DNA from: Vibrio lentus
GTDB lineage: Bacteria > Pseudomonadota > Gammaproteobacteria > Enterobacterales > Vibrionaceae
Assembly: GCF_002875945.1 (NCBI RefSeq)
Contig: NZ_MCZK01000167.1
Coordinates: 14,426-78,425, forward strand
Direction of reading: 5' to 3'
Length of the DNA: 64,000 nucleotides
Position numbers and translations under genes: made by a program. Every line of letters begins with the position of its first letter. Within the stretch, counting starts at the first letter, position 1. Shown here in pieces: positions 17,569 to 24,771 of the stretch. The notes beneath the pieces are model-generated. The model searched no databases, had not been told where the DNA came from, and worked only from the letters and a program-made list of their open reading frames with translations.

Positions 17569-18477
17569 CTAGACGGTGTAATTCACACTGCTTTTCACTT
17601 CTGTTTGTACCGTAAATTTCTGACTCAATAGAGCAATCAGTTGGTCGTAATACTGCATGTTGGGTTTGTTGCCAAGTAAGGTACACAGCTCATTGCCTGT
17701 TGGACTGAATCGGTAGTAAACCAGCTTGACCCCTTTTGATATAGGCGCCAGTGACATGCTCTTACCTTGATAAGTCAGGTGCAACGCTGGGTCGAAATCA
17801 ATCTCACCAGACTCTAATTCAGTGCCTAGAATGATACCGAGCTCAATCAAATGGAGCAGGCTAGAGTAGGGCAGGTTGTGCCCACCAAGGTTGATGGTGT
17901 TGGTGGTGTCTCTTTTGCCGAAGCTGAATATTCCAGCATGAGATTTAAAACCAAGTAATAGCTTTCTGCTGCTATCACTACCAAAACTACAGCCAAGTGA
18001 AGCCGCTCTTTGTAGGGTGAGTGCTTCTTTTGGTGTCATGTCCTGCAAGATCTGCAGCGCCTTCATCGACGTTGAACCTGGGTTGGTGACCTCTCTTTTT
18101 AATACCTGAGCCCATAGTCTCTGCATCGATGTATTGTGGATCTCTTGTGCCATATCGAAAAAGCGATATAACCAGTCCTGATCAGGATCTCCAGCCGCTT
18201 CATCCTTACATGAAGAGTGCGCCAATTTCAGAATCTGTTCTAGATTCTTTTGACGCAGTTCTTTGCGTTTCTTCTCTCGTAATAGCGCCCGCTCGATAAG
18301 CGTACTCTCAGCTTTATCGCTTGGTTTTGCACTATGACTGATTAAAGAATCTAAGCCGAAGCTTTGTGCGATGTGCAGCATTCTACTTGTGCTGTCGGCA
18401 ATATGAGGCTTTTTCTCATGCTTGTGCTGTGTATCGCTAGCATGTTCAATGATCACTGGCTGTTTGGTTTCTGACAT
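17569..18477 (-). CDS. TIGR03899-family protein of unknown function
   Basis: 302 residues, soluble, no signal peptide. A basic, Glu/Lys/Arg-rich helical stretch (about 60-85) precedes PDQDWLYRFFDMAQEIHNTSMQRLWAQVLKREVTNPGS, the pattern of the TIGR03899 family and of DUF2806-like proteins. The C-terminal half is mixed alpha/beta with no known catalytic motif. It is convergent with cysC and monocistronic. A 9-bp inverted repeat (TACACCGTC / GACGGTGTA) spans its stop codon, without a T-run. Function unknown. Confidence 0.75.
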   Translation of the reverse strand: MSETKQPVIIEHASDTQHKHEKKPHIADSTSRMLHIAQSFGLDSLISHSAKPSDKAESTLIERALLREKKRKELRQKNLEQILKLAHSSCKDEAAGDPDQDWLYRFFDMAQEIHNTSMQRLWAQVLKREVTNPGSTSMKALQILQDMTPKEALTLQRAASLGCSFGSDSSRKLLLGFKSHAGIFSFGKRDTTNTINLGGHNLPYSSLLHLIELGIILGTELESGEIDFDPALHLTYQGKSMSLAPISKGVKLVYYRFSPTGNELCTLLGNKPNMQYYDQLIALLSQKFTVQTEVKSSVNYTV

Positions 18478-18796
18478 AAGAGTACCGTTAGGAGACGACT
18501 CAATACCAATCGTAGTAATTAATTGCTCGCCCTAGCTTGTTAAAACGCTCGATAATTGCGTTAGCAATTTTGATTGTAGAATAACTACTTATCGAAAAGA
18601 GTCGCCTTGTTCTCACGCTTTTTTCCTACGCTACTTCTGAACACTTACTTACTGTGATTGGTATAACTGTCTAAAATGTAACTCTTTATCGTATTGGTGG
18701 CTAGATTTTGCGTGCAGAGTTGAAGACTTCAACAAAATTTTACTTTTTATAATGATAATAAAATGTTAAATTTGTTGTAATTCTCAAGGAGGAGTT
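18478..18796. other. Intergenic region upstream of the 34-residue membrane protein
   Basis: 319 bases containing the TIGR03899 promoter side and the leader of the small ORF at 18797. It holds an exact 15-bp palindrome (GTTGAAGACTTCAAC, 18719-18733) and then an A/T-rich stretch before the strong ribosome binding site. No other gene is seen. Confidence 0.6.
18719..18733. promoter_or_regulatory. 15-bp palindrome, possible operator
   Basis: GTTGAAG-A-CTTCAAC is a perfect odd palindrome about 60 bases upstream of the small ORF at 18797. The zero-length loop makes a transcript hairpin unlikely; a dimeric DNA-binding protein site is more plausible. Confidence 0.35.
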
Positions 18797-18901
18797 ATGA
18801 ATCAAGTCAATGATAACAAGCTGAAGAAACAGCTTAGTATAGGGTTATTACTCGCTACTTATGTAGCCGTGCTAGCTTATTTGTCTAATTATATCGCGTA
18901 A
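18797..18901 (+). CDS. Small single-pass membrane protein (34 residues)
   Basis: 34 residues from ATG 18797 to TAA 18901. A near-ideal ribosome binding site (AAGGAGGAG) lies directly upstream. The peptide starts polar and basic (MNQVNDNKLKKQ) and then has one hydrophobic helix from about residue 13 to the end (LSIGLLLATYVAVLAYLSNYI), so it should insert in the inner membrane with the N-terminus in the cytoplasm. I recognise no family. It sits alone between TIGR03899 and the zinc cluster and converges on the DUF3299 gene. Support is the strong ribosome binding site plus membrane-protein composition; expression is not shown. Confidence 0.65.
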   Translation: MNQVNDNKLKKQLSIGLLLATYVAVLAYLSNYIA

Positions 18902-18991
18902 TCTAGTCAAACAATATCGTTATAAAACTGTTATTGAATAATATCTTTTGTTCAGTGACGGCAGCTCATCCTTGAGCCACCCTTCTAATGA

Positions 18992-19507
18992 CTACATGTC
19001 GTCATATTCTTCTATTGCAGTACCTTCAATCAGGTAACCTGTCTGAGCTAAGTCGTGGCTTATTGATTCCGTTTTCAGCGTACCGACTAAATAGATCACA
19101 TCCCATAACTGCTGGATCGGCGCACCTTTAGGGAACTTCACATAGATGATTTGGTTCGGTGGCGGCGGTGGCACATGGATACATGCGCCAAAGTAAGGCA
19201 CCAACAGAAACTCCGTGATCATGTTCTCATCGCCTTCCAATGGAATCACAAAGCCTGGAATCTTCACAGTGCTGCCATTCAACTCCGGACGAACAGCGCC
19301 AAGTGTCGATTGTTGAGGTTTGTCCATACTGTCGTGGTTAACCATCGGCATGCCAAATGAATCTAGTTGTGCTCGTTCCGATTCAGGAATTAAGTCAATC
19401 CAATCGAGTGTTAATACCGATTCGTCAGTCTGAGTGGTGTCAGCGTGAGCTGTGCTGATAAATGGGAACATAAGTAACCCAAGTATCAGTAGGAATTTGC
19501 GTTGCAT
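18992..19507 (-). CDS. DUF3299 periplasmic protein of the zinc cluster
   Basis: 171 residues. A signal peptide (MQRKFLLILGLLMFPFISTAHA) is followed by the DUF3299 domain: LTLDWIDLIPESE, VKIPGFVIPLEGDE, FLLVPYFGACIHVPPPPPNQ and the terminal GYLIEGTAIEEY. The Cys-x-His pair in FGACIHVPPPPP may bind metal. It is the last gene of the ZrgA-ATPase-permease-DUF3299 set, which matches the zinc-regulated zrg cluster described in V. cholerae. A role in zinc handling in the periplasm is inferred from context. Confidence 0.85.
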   Translation of the reverse strand: MQRKFLLILGLLMFPFISTAHADTTQTDESVLTLDWIDLIPESERAQLDSFGMPMVNHDSMDKPQQSTLGAVRPELNGSTVKIPGFVIPLEGDENMITEFLLVPYFGACIHVPPPPPNQIIYVKFPKGAPIQQLWDVIYLVGTLKTESISHDLAQTGYLIEGTAIEEYDDM

Positions 19508-19521
19508 CGTAGGTTCCTATT

Positions 19522-20781
19522 TTAGATTCGAATAGTCATGCCATCAGACAATGACTGACGGTAAGCCCTGAAAGCGGGAATAAAGCCGATAATGATTCCG
19601 GCAACTTGCACCAACATAAGCAGTTTCCACTCATGAGGTGTGATTGCGGATATCGATATGTTGATACCATAACTTTGTTGCACAATAGGAGCAACTACTG
19701 CGATTAGAGCAAACAACACGGCAACACCCAATGTGATACCGAGGAAGGTCAGTGCACTGGCTTCACTAATTAGCAAACCAAATACATGGCGAGGCCTTGC
19801 GCCCATCGCCCGCAGAATGGCCATCTCTCGACGTCTTTCTTGCAAACTAGTGAGTAGACTACTCAGCATCCCTAACAGTCCCGCGATTACAACAAACCCT
19901 GACACAATTAATAGTGCTTGTTCTGCGACGGCCATCATTCCCCACAATTCATGCAGAGCAATGCCCGGCATAATGGCGCTCAACGGCTCTTGGCGGTAGT
20001 TATTGATTTCTCGTTGCAGTGCGAAGGTTTGAATCTTCGATTTAAGCCCCACCATCATTGCGGTAATCTGTTTAGGTTGGAAATCGTAGGTCTTGAGCGT
20101 TTCAGCATCTGGCGTGTGACCTAAGTTGGCACCTGATTCCCAGCCAACGTGAATCGCTTCAATGGCCTCTAACGAAACATGCACGGTTTTATCTACCGGT
20201 GTTCCGGTTGGCGCGAGTATGCCCACAATTGTGAAGGGTAGGTTGTCGTGGCGACTGAAGGCAACATCACTGATACCGTGCGCCAGAATGATGTGATCAC
20301 CAATCTTGTAATCTAACTTCTTCGCGACATCGGCACCAATCACCACATCAAATAGCTGATTGAATTCTTTTCCTTCTTGAAAAGTAAGTGATTGCTTACT
20401 TCCATAGCGATAGTTTTCAAAGTAGCTATGGTTTGTGCCCATGACACGGAAGCCTTTATGTGAATCCCCCAGTGAGATGGGGATCGCCCACTTTACCGCG
20501 TTGTGCTGGCTAAATTCTTCATAGCTTTTCCAGTCGATGTTGTTGGTCGCATTACCGATTCGAAATACGGAATAAAGCAGCAGATTTACCTGACCAGAGC
20601 GGCCACCGACGATAAGGTCAGTACCTGAAATCGTATTGGCAAAGCTGCTCTTTGCTTCGGTTCTAACGCGTTCAACACCGAGCAAGAGAATGACGGACAC
20701 TGCTACTGTGAGAATGGTCAGAATAGCGGTGGCTTTACGGTTGAGTACGCTTTTTAAGGCTAAGTGAGTAATTACTTTCAT
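19522..20781 (-). CDS. ABC transporter permease (FtsX/MacB type) of the zinc cluster
   Basis: 419 residues. One N-terminal helix (about 15-35), a large periplasmic MacB-PCD domain (about 40-270), then three helices with the FtsX core (VVIAGLLGMLSSLLTSLQERRREMAILRAMGARPRHVFGLLISEA). Proteins of this fold work as mechanotransmitters rather than classical importers. Its start overlaps the stop of the ATPase gene (ATGA). Predicted partner of the ATPase next door and of the periplasmic ZrgA and DUF3299 proteins; how this moves or mobilises zinc is not evident. Confidence 0.9.
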   Translation of the reverse strand: MKVITHLALKSVLNRKATAILTILTVAVSVILLLGVERVRTEAKSSFANTISGTDLIVGGRSGQVNLLLYSVFRIGNATNNIDWKSYEEFSQHNAVKWAIPISLGDSHKGFRVMGTNHSYFENYRYGSKQSLTFQEGKEFNQLFDVVIGADVAKKLDYKIGDHIILAHGISDVAFSRHDNLPFTIVGILAPTGTPVDKTVHVSLEAIEAIHVGWESGANLGHTPDAETLKTYDFQPKQITAMMVGLKSKIQTFALQREINNYRQEPLSAIMPGIALHELWGMMAVAEQALLIVSGFVVIAGLLGMLSSLLTSLQERRREMAILRAMGARPRHVFGLLISEASALTFLGITLGVAVLFALIAVVAPIVQQSYGINISISAITPHEWKLLMLVQVAGIIIGFIPAFRAYRQSLSDGMTIRI

Positions 20782-21494
20782 ACGACAACCTTAGCTTGGT
20801 TAACGGTTTTTAAATCTATGGTTCGAGTGAACAGCTTTTCTAGTGTGGGATCATGACTAACAAAGATCAGAGTAGAACCCGCTTGGTTGGCTTGCTCTAG
20901 CAACAGTTCGATAAAAGCTTCTCGGTTGTCATGATCCAAAGCGGATGTCGGTTCATCGGCAATGATGATCTTTGGTTGGCCGATTAAGGCACGAGCTGCC
21001 GCGACACGCTGTTGTTGGCCAATACTCAACTCAGTAACGGGCTTATCCATTAGAGCTTGAGGCAGTTTTAGGCGTAACAATAAATCTTGGGCGGTGGCTT
21101 GCAGGCTGCTCTTACTTTCAGTGACTTGCTGCTTGCGAATTGTTGAGAACTGACAAGGAAGCGTCACGTTGTCGATCACAGACAGGTAAGGAAGCAGGTT
21201 AAATTGTTGGAATATATAACCAATATGATCGGCTCTGAATTTGTCTCTTTGACGAGGTGTCAGCTGAGTGAGGTCTTGGCCTAAGATAGAGACTTCACCT
21301 TGATCTGCTTGGTTAATTCCGGTCAGCAGCCCTAATAATGTCGATTTCCCGCAACCACTGGGACCTTTAATGAAAAGGTGCTCTTGGGGTTGGATGTGCA
21401 GTGAAGGGATCTCTAGAGTTGGGGATAGCTCAGGCTTCCAACGAAAGCTGATATTTTCGAGTTTGACGACAAGTGATGAACTGTCAGAAGACAT
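20778..21494 (-). CDS. ABC transporter ATP-binding protein (LolD/MacB type) of the zinc cluster
   Basis: 238 residues. Walker A GPSGCGKST (about 40-48), Q-loop YIFQQFNLLPYLS, signature LSIGQQQRVAAARAL, Walker B IIIADEPTSALD, H-loop FVSHD. The signature has I in place of the first G (LSIGQ), a tolerated variant. It belongs to the LolD/MacB branch, matching the FtsX-type permease. It is separated from the upstream zrgA by 139 bases that hold a strong hairpin (21573-21602). Confidence 0.92.
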   Translation of the reverse strand: MSSDSSSLVVKLENISFRWKPELSPTLEIPSLHIQPQEHLFIKGPSGCGKSTLLGLLTGINQADQGEVSILGQDLTQLTPRQRDKFRADHIGYIFQQFNLLPYLSVIDNVTLPCQFSTIRKQQVTESKSSLQATAQDLLLRLKLPQALMDKPVTELSIGQQQRVAAARALIGQPKIIIADEPTSALDHDNREAFIELLLEQANQAGSTLIFVSHDPTLEKLFTRTIDLKTVNQAKVVV

Positions 21495-21572
21495 ATTAGC
21501 TCCAATAATTAAAGCGGTGTATCTACTGGACAGTTATTCGAATAATAAATTCCCAGAGCACACCGATTTGTA

Positions 21573-21602
21573 CAGCCAAGTAAGTGAATACTTACTTGGC
21601 TG
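21573..21602. promoter_or_regulatory. 13-bp perfect intercistronic hairpin between zrgA and the ABC genes
   Basis: CAGCCAAGTAAGT pairs with its exact complement around a 4-base loop. No T-run follows on the minus strand. It may protect the zrgA message or give partial attenuation, so that the binding protein is made in excess of the ABC subunits. Confidence 0.6.
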
Positions 21603-21633
21603 CTTATCTACGTTTAATTCAATCTAATACTGA

Positions 21634-22410
21634 TTAGAATCGAAAACTAATACGATCTGCGTTAAGCACTTCTTGAATTTGAGCGCTGTCAGTTAGCAGG
21701 TTCACCGTCATTGATTTTGTGTTGCTGAACTTAGAGAACCATTGAGTGCTCACCGTATCGAGTTTCGCAATGTCTGAACATTGGTAGTGATACTCAACCG
21801 TGAATTCACCGTGGCCACCTTCTGAATGGTCATGGCCTTCGTGGTCATCATGACCGTGTTCCGAGTGGTCATGGTCTTTATGGTCATCATGATCGTGTTC
21901 AGCATGGTCATGGCCTTCGTGGTCGTCATGATCGTGTTCAGCATGGTCATGGTCTTTGTGTTCGTCATGATCGTGCTCAGCGTGGTCATGGCCTTCGTGT
22001 TCGTCATGTTCGCCTTCAGCGTGGTCATGGCCTTCGTGGTCGTCATGTTCGCCTTCAGCGTGGTCATGGCCTTCATGGTCATCATGATCGTCTTCTAGGG
22101 TGTTCGTCACTGACTTGAACTTCAGAGTACAGCTTGCATTGTTGAAACCAAATAGTTCTTCTGGCTTGTTCAGTTGCGCGATAGCTTGTTCAAACGCTTT
22201 CTTTTGCTCGGCAGTTTCTGGAGCATGCTCAAAGCCAACCACATCAGCGCCGGGAGCTGTTACTTCAACAAGCAGCTCTTGCCCATCTTGAGCGATGTTC
22301 ACTTCAACTTTACCGTGCACGTGTGCTTCGTGAGAGCGGAATTCTTCGTTAGCTAGAACATTCGTTGAGACAGTCATGCCGATAACAACGGCTAAAATAG
22401 TAGGTTTCAT
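21634..22410 (-). CDS. zrgA: ZrgA-type DUF2796 zinc-binding periplasmic protein
   Basis: 258 residues. A signal peptide (MKPTILAVVIGMTVSTNVLA) is followed by the DUF2796 domain: SHEAHVHGKVEVNIAQDGQ..., VTAPGADVVGFEHAPET. Residues about 110-200 are seven copies of a 13-residue His/Asp/Glu-rich unit (DDHEGHDHAEGEH-like), and the domain resumes with FTVEYHYQCSDIAKL and ends DRISFRF. The His array should bind many zinc ions, as a periplasmic buffer or delivery device. It lies between DUF2607 and the ABC genes and is expected to be under the Zur box at 22777-22791. Confidence 0.88.
   Translation of the reverse strand: MKPTILAVVIGMTVSTNVLANEEFRSHEAHVHGKVEVNIAQDGQELLVEVTAPGADVVGFEHAPETAEQKKAFEQAIAQLNKPEELFGFNNASCTLKFKSVTNTLEDDHDDHEGHDHAEGEHDDHEGHDHAEGEHDEHEGHDHAEHDHDEHKDHDHAEHDHDDHEGHDHAEHDHDDHKDHDHSEHGHDDHEGHDHSEGGHGEFTVEYHYQCSDIAKLDTVSTQWFSKFSNTKSMTVNLLTDSAQIQEVLNADRISFRF
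21811..22083 (-). repeat. In-frame 39-bp repeats, seven copies, coding the ZrgA His-rich array
   Basis: Seven imperfect 39-bp units each encode 13 residues of the form DDHxxHDHxExxH. Units differ at the Glu/Gly/Lys/Asp positions but keep the His and Asp pattern. Copy number may vary between strains. Confidence 0.85.
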
Positions 22411-22451
22411 GTTTTTTTCCTGAATAAAGGTTAATTAAAAAGTAGTGGTAA

Positions 22452-22742
22452 TTAAGCGATATTTACAGGAGGTGAACGTGCTAAATAAGCGAAATACAGG
22501 CGCTGTAACGAAATTACTGACTCTGTAATCGTGGCTGTAAATTCGGAATGGAACTCTGGAACTTGTGGCAGTGAGTGCGCAGTAATGAACTGATTTATCG
22601 AAAACAGCTCACAGTGATGCGAAGTGTGGTGATCGGGGTCAATATCCACCATATGTGTTGCCGCTAACACGCTTAACATGAGCATCAGCCCAAGCAAGAA
22701 GCCTGTTTTGCGTTTCACATTGTTAGGTGTGTTTTGCCACAT
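22452..22742 (-). CDS. DUF2607-family small membrane or secreted protein with a His motif
   Basis: 96 residues. The N-terminus has a hydrophobic stretch (FLLGLMLMLSVLAATHMV, about 15-32) that is either a signal anchor or a signal peptide. Next is DIDPDHHTSHHCELFSINQF, a cluster of four His, one Cys and acidic residues suited to metal binding. It fits the Vibrio DUF2607 family. It is 41 bases upstream of zrgA on the same strand and is first after the Zur box, so it is probably expressed under zinc limitation. Function unknown; the family name is from memory. Confidence 0.7.
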   Translation of the reverse strand: MWQNTPNNVKRKTGFLLGLMLMLSVLAATHMVDIDPDHHTSHHCELFSINQFITAHSLPQVPEFHSEFTATITESVISLQRLYFAYLARSPPVNIA

Positions 22743-22767
22743 GAGGATGATTAACCACAGAATTAAA

Positions 22768-22806
22768 AAAGGATACTGTTATAATATAACAATATCCTTT
22801 GGTCAG
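22768..22806 (-). promoter_or_regulatory. Zur box overlapping the promoter of the zinc cluster
   Basis: TGTTATAATATAACA (22777-22791) is an exact palindrome and matches the core of known Zur boxes. The palindrome extends to 33 bp (22768-22800) with a single mismatched pair. On the minus strand a promoter fits it: -35 CTGACC (22801-22806), a 17-bp spacer and -10 TATAAC (22778-22783), so bound Zur would cover the spacer and -10. The same palindrome followed by TTTTTT on the minus strand could also end ytfJ transcription. Confidence 0.8.
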
Positions 22807-22832
22807 GTCTCGAAAAAGACGCGATTATCTGA

Positions 22833-23384
22833 TTAAAGGCTCGCTTTAATCAATTCAATAACTTGCGTGACTTCTGATTCGTTGAGAGCGCCTTCTTTGA
22901 CAAACAATATTTTACCTTGTTTGTCTTGAACGATAATCGCTGAGCTTTCTTCTGCTAAAGCCCATGATGACGCGACGGATCCGTCTTCATCTAACACCAT
23001 AGAAGACCATGGAAATTCTTCTTTACTGCTTTCGGCAGACGATTTCACAAAAGAACCGGTGCCCCAGATAGCATCATCTTGGTTGATGATGGTGGTGGTT
23101 TGGTAGATGTCTTCTGAGAATTTAGATGCTGTAATGGCTGCCATCAGTGGTGCGTTGAGCTCTTTAGAGCTGCTACGGCCAGCGATAGCTTGAACGACAC
23201 GAACTTTACCTAGGAGATTGTTGGTCGCCCAAGCTTGATATCCGGTATTTCCGTCGTTTAGTACGATTTCACCATAATTGCTAACATCGACAGCAGGCAG
23301 AGTTTCACCTACAGATAGGTTGTGAGCATTGGCGAAGAGTGGAGAGGCTGCGGCTAAAAAAGCCAGTAGAGTTTTGTTTTTCAT
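22833..23384 (-). CDS. ytfJ: YtfJ-family periplasmic protein
   Basis: 183 residues from the ATG at 23384, which gives a proper signal peptide (MKNKTLLAFLAAASPLFANA, cleavage before HNLS); the longer in-frame reading to 23498 has no family similarity. The mature part has the thioredoxin-like YtfJ pattern: VGETLPAVDVSNYGEIVL, NLLGKVRVVQAIAGRSSSKELNAPL, FVKSSAESSKEEFPWSSMVLDEDG. There is no CxxC motif, so it is not a classical thiol oxidoreductase. E. coli has ytfJ next to ytfK as here, divergently. Function unknown. Confidence 0.88.
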   Translation of the reverse strand: MKNKTLLAFLAAASPLFANAHNLSVGETLPAVDVSNYGEIVLNDGNTGYQAWATNNLLGKVRVVQAIAGRSSSKELNAPLMAAITASKFSEDIYQTTTIINQDDAIWGTGSFVKSSAESSKEEFPWSSMVLDEDGSVASSWALAEESSAIIVQDKQGKILFVKEGALNESEVTQVIELIKASL

Positions 23385-23636
23385 TATATTTTTGTTCCGC
23401 TTATTGGTTTGCACTGGAAGTATAATATGAAATTTGAAAAATGCCTCTTTAACTTTTTTATCGTACGATGTAGAAATAAGTTGCAGGCTTGTTATCAAAA
23501 GGTATAATGCATCAATATCGAGATGAACAATAGATTATCTTGCTGTTTGCTAAAGGATTTAGCGATTATATGTGCTTTGAACAAGGCGATGTTCAGGCAG
23601 GTAACTGTAGTACTCAAATGGAATTGAGGTTGTATT

Positions 23637-23837
23637 ATGTTAAGAAAATTTTCTACTTACCGTCCACACCAAGTGGCGCGTTTCGTTAAAGTCCTGTTCA
23701 AAGGCCAGTTTGCTATTGAAGGTATCGGAGAGTTTCGCTTCGACCAAGGCAAAGTGCTTCTTCCTGAAGTTTCAGACAAACAAAAGCTCACCATTTTTAA
23801 AGAAGTTAACGGTACGATTGCTGCGCTGCCGGTGTAA
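23637..23837 (+). CDS. ytfK: YtfK/DUF1107 protein
   Basis: 66 residues, the length of E. coli YtfK (68). The whole sequence matches DUF1107 (start MLRKFSTYRPHQVARFVKVL, middle GQFAIEGIGEFRFDQGKVLLP). In E. coli YtfK binds and stimulates SpoT to raise (p)ppGpp under phosphate or fatty-acid stress; the same role here is inferred by family. It lies between ytfJ and msrA, as in the E. coli ytf region, and ends at a hairpin terminator. Confidence 0.9.
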   Translation: MLRKFSTYRPHQVARFVKVLFKGQFAIEGIGEFRFDQGKVLLPEVSDKQKLTIFKEVNGTIAALPV

Positions 23838-23880
23838 CTGACACTTATCGATTTGTCTCATGCGAAATAGATAACAATGA

Positions 23881-23910
23881 AAAAGGGCTTCTTAATGGAA
23901 GCCCTTTTTT
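23881..23910. terminator. Bidirectional terminator between ytfK and msrA
   Basis: AAGGGCTTC and GGAAGCCCTT form a stem flanked by an A-run and a T-run, between convergent genes. Confidence 0.9.
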
Positions 23911-23945
23911 AATGGATGTCGTTTTAGTTTACGGCCTAGCACCGT

Positions 23946-24575
23946 TTATTGTGGTGGGAAGCACACACCGGTTCCACCTAAACCACAGTAGCCATTAGGA
24001 TTTTTTGCTAGATACTGCTGGTGGTACGTTTCCGCAAAAAAATACTTTCCGGCTGGCAGAACTTCCGTCGTGATCTCGTTGCCTAATGATTCAGTGACCG
24101 CTCGTTGGTATTCCTGCTTAGATTGTTCAGCAACCAATTGTTGTTGCTCACTGAAGGTGTAGATAGCGGAGCGATATTGAGTGCCTAAATCATTACCTTG
24201 GCGCATACCTTGAGTGGGATCGTGACTTTCCCAGAAGGTTTCAAGCAACGTTGCTAATGAGGTTTGCTCGCTATCAAAAACAACACGAACTACTTCAGTA
24301 TGGCCTGTTTGTCCTGAGCATACTTGTTCATAGGTTGGGTTTACTGTGTATCCACCTGCGTAACCAACTGAGGTAGAGACAACGCCCTTTAATTGCCAGA
24401 ACAGACGTTCAGCTCCCCAGAAACACCCCATACCGAGCAGAACTTCTTGTTGAGAACCCGTAGGCGGATCAAGTAGATCCGTTTGATTAACGAAATGGCG
24501 CTCAGTGATTTGGATTGGGTTCGCATTTCCCGGTAAAGCGGTTGTTGCGGAAACCAGTTGTTGTTTGTTTAGCAT
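23946..24575 (-). CDS. msrA: Peptide-methionine (S)-S-oxide reductase
   Basis: 209 residues (E. coli MsrA 212). The catalytic GCFWGAERLFW motif is at about residue 50, followed by GYAGGYTVNPTYEQVCSGQTGHTEVV, and the C-terminal resolving cysteines are in GYCGLGGTGVC. It reduces methionine-S-sulfoxide in proteins and free form using thioredoxin. It is divergent from tamA, exactly as msrA and tamA are in E. coli. Confidence 0.97.
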   Translation of the reverse strand: MLNKQQLVSATTALPGNANPIQITERHFVNQTDLLDPPTGSQQEVLLGMGCFWGAERLFWQLKGVVSTSVGYAGGYTVNPTYEQVCSGQTGHTEVVRVVFDSEQTSLATLLETFWESHDPTQGMRQGNDLGTQYRSAIYTFSEQQQLVAEQSKQEYQRAVTESLGNEITTEVLPAGKYFFAETYHQQYLAKNPNGYCGLGGTGVCFPPQ

Positions 24576-24771
24576 GTTATATTCCTTTTCGCATACGTTT
24601 ACCGCGTTGGTCTAATTTCACTCTAGGTTCATATTAACGGTTGGTTAATATTGACTAAGTCTTTAAATTAGACCGTGTTATTACCAGATTTGTTACAGAC
24701 TCAATGGCTTTTTAGCGGTATTATTTCTTTTCACTTATTAACGTATTGATAACTTCTTCAACCAATTAAAC

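Noticed and set aside
17556..17580. 9-bp inverted repeat over the stop codon of the TIGR03899 gene as a terminator
   Set aside because: No T-run on either strand follows the stem, so it does not meet the form of an intrinsic terminator.
18735..18765. Fur box in the A/T-rich leader of the small ORF (ataatgataataaaat)
   Set aside because: Only one half resembles the GATAATGATAATCATTATC consensus; A/T-rich DNA gives such matches by chance.
21826..22098. Plus-strand and alternative-frame open readings across the zrgA His-rich repeats
   Set aside because: They arise because the 39-bp repeat lacks stop codons in several frames; low-complexity translation (Met/Val/Phe or Met/Thr/Lys rich) and no ribosome binding sites. 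The DUF2796 frame explains the region.
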